50,601 nt of DNA, from positions 1-50,601 of the forward strand of contig NZ_JADEXO010000036.1 in NCBI RefSeq assembly GCF_015207105.1, written 5' to 3'. Under the pieces are notes generated by a model that did no database searches, had not been told where the DNA came from, and saw only the letters and a program-made list of their open reading frames with translations. Origin of the DNA: a cf. Phormidesmis sp. LEGE 11477. Its GTDB lineage: Bacteria > Cyanobacteriota > Cyanobacteriia > Phormidesmidales > Phormidesmidaceae. Positions 47,865-50,601 of this stretch are shown in pieces (positions within the stretch are counted from its first letter, which is position 1; each line of letters opens with the position of its first letter). Made by a program: the position numbers and the translations under genes.

Positions 47865-50601
47865 ATGGATACTGCAACGCTCAAGAAGTTTGCACAAGCT
47901 GCGCGGCGGCAGCTGATGGCGCAGGTAAAAACGAAGCTGGGCGTGGTGCTAGCTGAGGGCAGTGCGGCGCGGCGCGAGCGCTTGGCGGTGGTGGAAAAGC
48001 TAGAGGGGCAGATCGCGCAAAAAGGAGAGGCGCAGGTGATAGATCAGGTGGCGTATACCTGGTTTAATCGGTTTTGTGCGCTGCGATATATGGATGTAAA
48101 GCGGTATACGCGGGTTGGGGTGGTGTCGGCGGCGGCGGGGCAGCTACAGCCGGAGATTTTGGCTGAGGCGAAGCTGGGGCAGGTGGATGAAAAGGTGCCT
48201 ACGCCAGTAAAGCAACAGATTTTAGGATTGTTGGATGGGTCGGTGCCTAGCGTGGACGGGCAGGTAGAAGCGTATCGACTGCTGATAGTGGCGACCTGCA
48301 ATGATTTTCACCGGGTGATGCCGTATTTGTTTGAGCGGATTGATGACTATACGGAGCTGTTGATGCCGGATGATTTGCTGTCACAGAGTTCTGTGCTGGC
48401 GCAGACTCGGGCGGCGATGACGGAAGATAATTGCGAGAATGTGGAGGTGATTGGCTGGCTGTATCAGTTTTACATTTCAGAGAAAAAAGATGAGGTGTTT
48501 GCGGGGCTAAAGAAGAACAAGAAGATTACGCCGGAGAATATTCCGGCGGCGACGCAGCTGTTTACGCCGCATTGGATTGTACGGTATTTGGTAGAGAATT
48601 CGCTGGGGCGGCTGTGGCTGCTGAATCGGCCTGGGAGTGGGCTGAAAGCGCAGATGGACTATTACATTGAGCCGGAGCAGGCGGAGACGGACTTTTTGCA
48701 GGTGGGGTCGCCGGAGGAGCTGAAGATTTGCGATCCGGCTTGTGGGTCGGGGCATATGCTGACGTATGCGTTTGATCTGCTGTATGCGATTTATGAGGAA
48801 GAGGGGTATGCGCCGGAGGAGATTCCGGGGAAGATTCTGACTTGTAATCTCTATGGGATTGAGATTGATCAGCGGGCGGGGGCGCTGGCGGCGTTTGCGC
48901 TGACGATGAAGGCGAGGGAGCGGCAGAGAAGGTTCTTTCGGAAGGGGGTGGGGCCGAATATTTGTGTGTTGGAGAATGTTCGGTTTGAGGAAGGGGAGTT
49001 GGATGAGTATATGGATTTTGTTGAAAGAGATCTATTTACGATATCATCCCTAGAAACAATAAAACAATTTGAAAAGGCAGATAACTTTGGTTCTTTAATT
49101 CGTCCGATGACAAGAGGTACAGAAGATATAGCTGAAAAGCTGAAAGGCAAGAATGTTGAAGGAAAGTTGTTACTTTACAAAACGCACAGAAAGGTACTAA
49201 CGGCCTTAGAGCAGACAGATTACCTGAGCTCTAAATACCACGTAGTAATTGCTAACCCACCGTACATGGGTAGCAAAGGGATGAACAAGCTACTAGGAGG
49301 CTGGCTTAAGGACAATTTCCCGCATACCAAATCTGATTTGTTTGCTGCATTCATTGAGCGGAATCGCCAGCTTGTTCTCGAACATGGCTACGTTGCTATG
49401 ATAACGATGCAAACCTGGATGTTCTTATCTTCTTTTAAGAAGGCCAGAATTACGCTGCTTTCTGAAGATAGTATTGTAAGCCTCATCCAGATTGGCTACA
49501 ACAGTTTTCCTGAGCTAAATTCTAAGATTGCTCAAGCATGTGCTTTTGTAATAGCAAACAAGTCGGCGAATGAAACTGGTATCTTTATGAATCTGAATGA
49601 TACCGCTCAGTCCGCAGATAAAAATTCCGTTTTCCTGAAGAAGAAGAATGATAGAGAATTCTTTTGTGTCTCCTCTATTGACTTTAAAGACATTCCTGGA
49701 AGTCCAGTTGCTTACTGGGTAAGCAAAAAAGTTTTAGGTACTTTTAGGTTTAAAAAGTTGGGCGATATTTCTGACGTCAAAGGCGGAATGTCTACATCTG
49801 ACAACCCAAAATTTTTACGTTACTGGCCAGAGGTTTCTCTCTCTAACTCTGCATTGAACGTATCAAAGGAAGTGGCTTTGTCTTCTGAATGCCGCTGGTT
49901 TGTTTACAACAAGGGTGGTGCCTTGAGAAAATGGTTTGGAAATGGAGAATTTCTAGTTAATTGGAAAAACGATGGTGAAGATATTAAGTATGCGGTTGTT
50001 AACAATCCACAAGACCCGAATACAACTCATTGGTCTCGTCGCATATTCAACACGGACTATTTCTTTGAGGAGTGTATTACCTGGGGAGATATCAACTCAA
50101 GTCTTTTCACTGCAAGGTTTCTTTCAAAAGGTGCAATATCGGATAGTGTCGGTATAGGTGCATATCGAATTAGCGATATATCTACAGGATTTGGAGTTTT
50201 AGCTCTATTGAACTCGAAGATATTTCCCATATTTGCAGAGGTACTGTGCCCTACCCTTCACTTTAACTCAGGGCCTATGTCTAACTTGCCAATACCTAAT
50301 GAGTTTCCTCCTGTTGATTTTCAGAAGCATCGGGTTGAGCGTTTAGTCAATTTAGCAACTAGAGATTGGAACTCATACGAAGTTTCTTGGGATTTTAGTC
50401 AAACTCCGCTTCTGGGATTATCTGATGAACAGAAGACGCTTAAAGATTCATATCAACTTTTAAGAGCTGATTGGCATCAACATGTTCTGGATACACAATC
50501 TCTTGAGATTGAGAACAACAAAATTTTGAGTTATAGCTATGGACTAGAGTCTGAAGTCTCTACAGAAGTTCCTCTTAAAGAAATCACTCTTACCTGTAAT
50601 C
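47865..50601 (+). CDS. pglX: BREX adenine-specific DNA methyltransferase PglX (BrxX), truncated by window end
   Basis: PglX methylates N6 of adenine in a non-palindromic host motif, marking self DNA for BREX. The visible 912 residues stay in one open frame to the window edge; full proteins are about 1200. The N terminus TLKKFAQAARRQLMAQVKTKL is typical. Motif I DPACGSGHML starts at residue 290, GIEIDQRAGALAAFAL follows, and the catalytic motif VVIANPPYMGSKGMN has NPPY at 464-467, so it looks active. Recognition sequence lies from about 600 on. From about base 49015 composition shifts from strongly G-rich to AT-rich, as if the second half came from another source. pglZ and brxL should follow beyond the window. 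Confidence 0.94.
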   Translation, partial: MDTATLKKFAQAARRQLMAQVKTKLGVVLAEGSAARRERLAVVEKLEGQIAQKGEAQVIDQVAYTWFNRFCALRYMDVKRYTRVGVVSAAAGQLQPEILAEAKLGQVDEKVPTPVKQQILGLLDGSVPSVDGQVEAYRLLIVATCNDFHRVMPYLFERIDDYTELLMPDDLLSQSSVLAQTRAAMTEDNCENVEVIGWLYQFYISEKKDEVFAGLKKNKKITPENIPAATQLFTPHWIVRYLVENSLGRLWLLNRPGSGLKAQMDYYIEPEQAETDFLQVGSPEELKICDPACGSGHMLTYAFDLLYAIYEEEGYAPEEIPGKILTCNLYGIEIDQRAGALAAFALTMKARERQRRFFRKGVGPNICVLENVRFEEGELDEYMDFVERDLFTISSLETIKQFEKADNFGSLIRPMTRGTEDIAEKLKGKNVEGKLLLYKTHRKVLTALEQTDYLSSKYHVVIANPPYMGSKGMNKLLGGWLKDNFPHTKSDLFAAFIERNRQLVLEHGYVAMITMQTWMFLSSFKKARITLLSEDSIVSLIQIGYNSFPELNSKIAQACAFVIANKSANETGIFMNLNDTAQSADKNSVFLKKKNDREFFCVSSIDFKDIPGSPVAYWVSKKVLGTFRFKKLGDISDVKGGMSTSDNPKFLRYWPEVSLSNSALNVSKEVALSSECRWFVYNKGGALRKWFGNGEFLVNWKNDGEDIKYAVVNNPQDPNTTHWSRRIFNTDYFFEECITWGDINSSLFTARFLSKGAISDSVGIGAYRISDISTGFGVLALLNSKIFPIFAEVLCPTLHFNSGPMSNLPIPNEFPPVDFQKHRVERLVNLATRDWNSYEVSWDFSQTPLLGLSDEQKTLKDSYQLLRADWHQHVLDTQSLEIENNKILSYSYGLESEVSTEVPLKEITLTCN

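Noticed and set aside
1-50601. tRNA or rRNA genes, and insertion sequences
   Set aside because: I found no cloverleaf with matching arms apart from the tmRNA, no rRNA sequence, and no transposase or terminal inverted repeats with target duplications.

Overview
The window comes from a cyanobacterial chromosome. The evidence is the dense scatter of the HIP1 octamer GCGATCGC, cyanobacteria/plastid-specific families (Ycf34, a high light-inducible protein, PAP/fibrillin, DUF760, DUF2811, DUF3134), a cyanobacterial-type tmRNA tag, and MenB, HemJ and CobI typical of oxygenic phototrophs. Composition and gene set would suit a filamentous Leptolyngbya/Phormidesmis-like or large Synechococcus-like genome, but genus cannot be fixed from this alone.

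Layout. 1-19.1 kb is mostly housekeeping: menB, hemJ, an Hlip, an orphan ABC ATPase, scpB with an acidic tail, a DUF760 protein, an HtrA/Deg protease, a LysM plus degenerate LytM protein, a membrane protein with a histone-like basic tail, cca, ycf34, a zinc-ribbon/kinase/WD40 protein, murJ, and a phnD-phnC-phnE-type uptake operon (phosphonate, phosphite or selenate). 19.1-19.8 kb is a non-coding stretch with a phased cluster of DnaA-box-like sites next to AT-rich DNA. 19.8-31.5 kb holds DUF2811, a PHP phosphoesterase, a TonB-like protein, cobI, a CPA1 antiporter with a RCK domain, a Fe-S PD-(D/E)XK nuclease, a fibrillin, DUF3134, mraY, tmRNA (ssrA), an HRP-repeat protein and a TPR protein. 31.5-39.0 kb holds a Uma2 protein, cimA, an AI-2E-type exporter, DUF2288, plsC, a GNAT, an XPB-like helicase and a BamE-like protein.

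39.1-50.6 kb is a phage-defence island. A type 1 BREX operon runs brxA-brxB-brxC, then a RecF/OLD-like AAA ATPase and a small protein with a PD-(D/E)XK signature, then pglX, which is cut by the window end. All junctions are overlapping or a few bases wide, so it reads as one transcript; pglZ and brxL would be expected just beyond. Divergently beside it lies a protein with the N6-adenine methyltransferase fold fused to an HsdS-type target recognition domain, in which both the SAM and catalytic motifs are ruined.

The most interesting points are: the ATPase-nuclease pair embedded inside BREX between brxC and pglX; the apparently dead methyltransferase-specificity fusion at the BREX boundary; a sharp compositional break inside pglX at the start of its recognition half; the DnaA-box cluster; and repeated 15-16 bp imperfect tandem repeats sitting across gene ends through the chromosomal part of the window.
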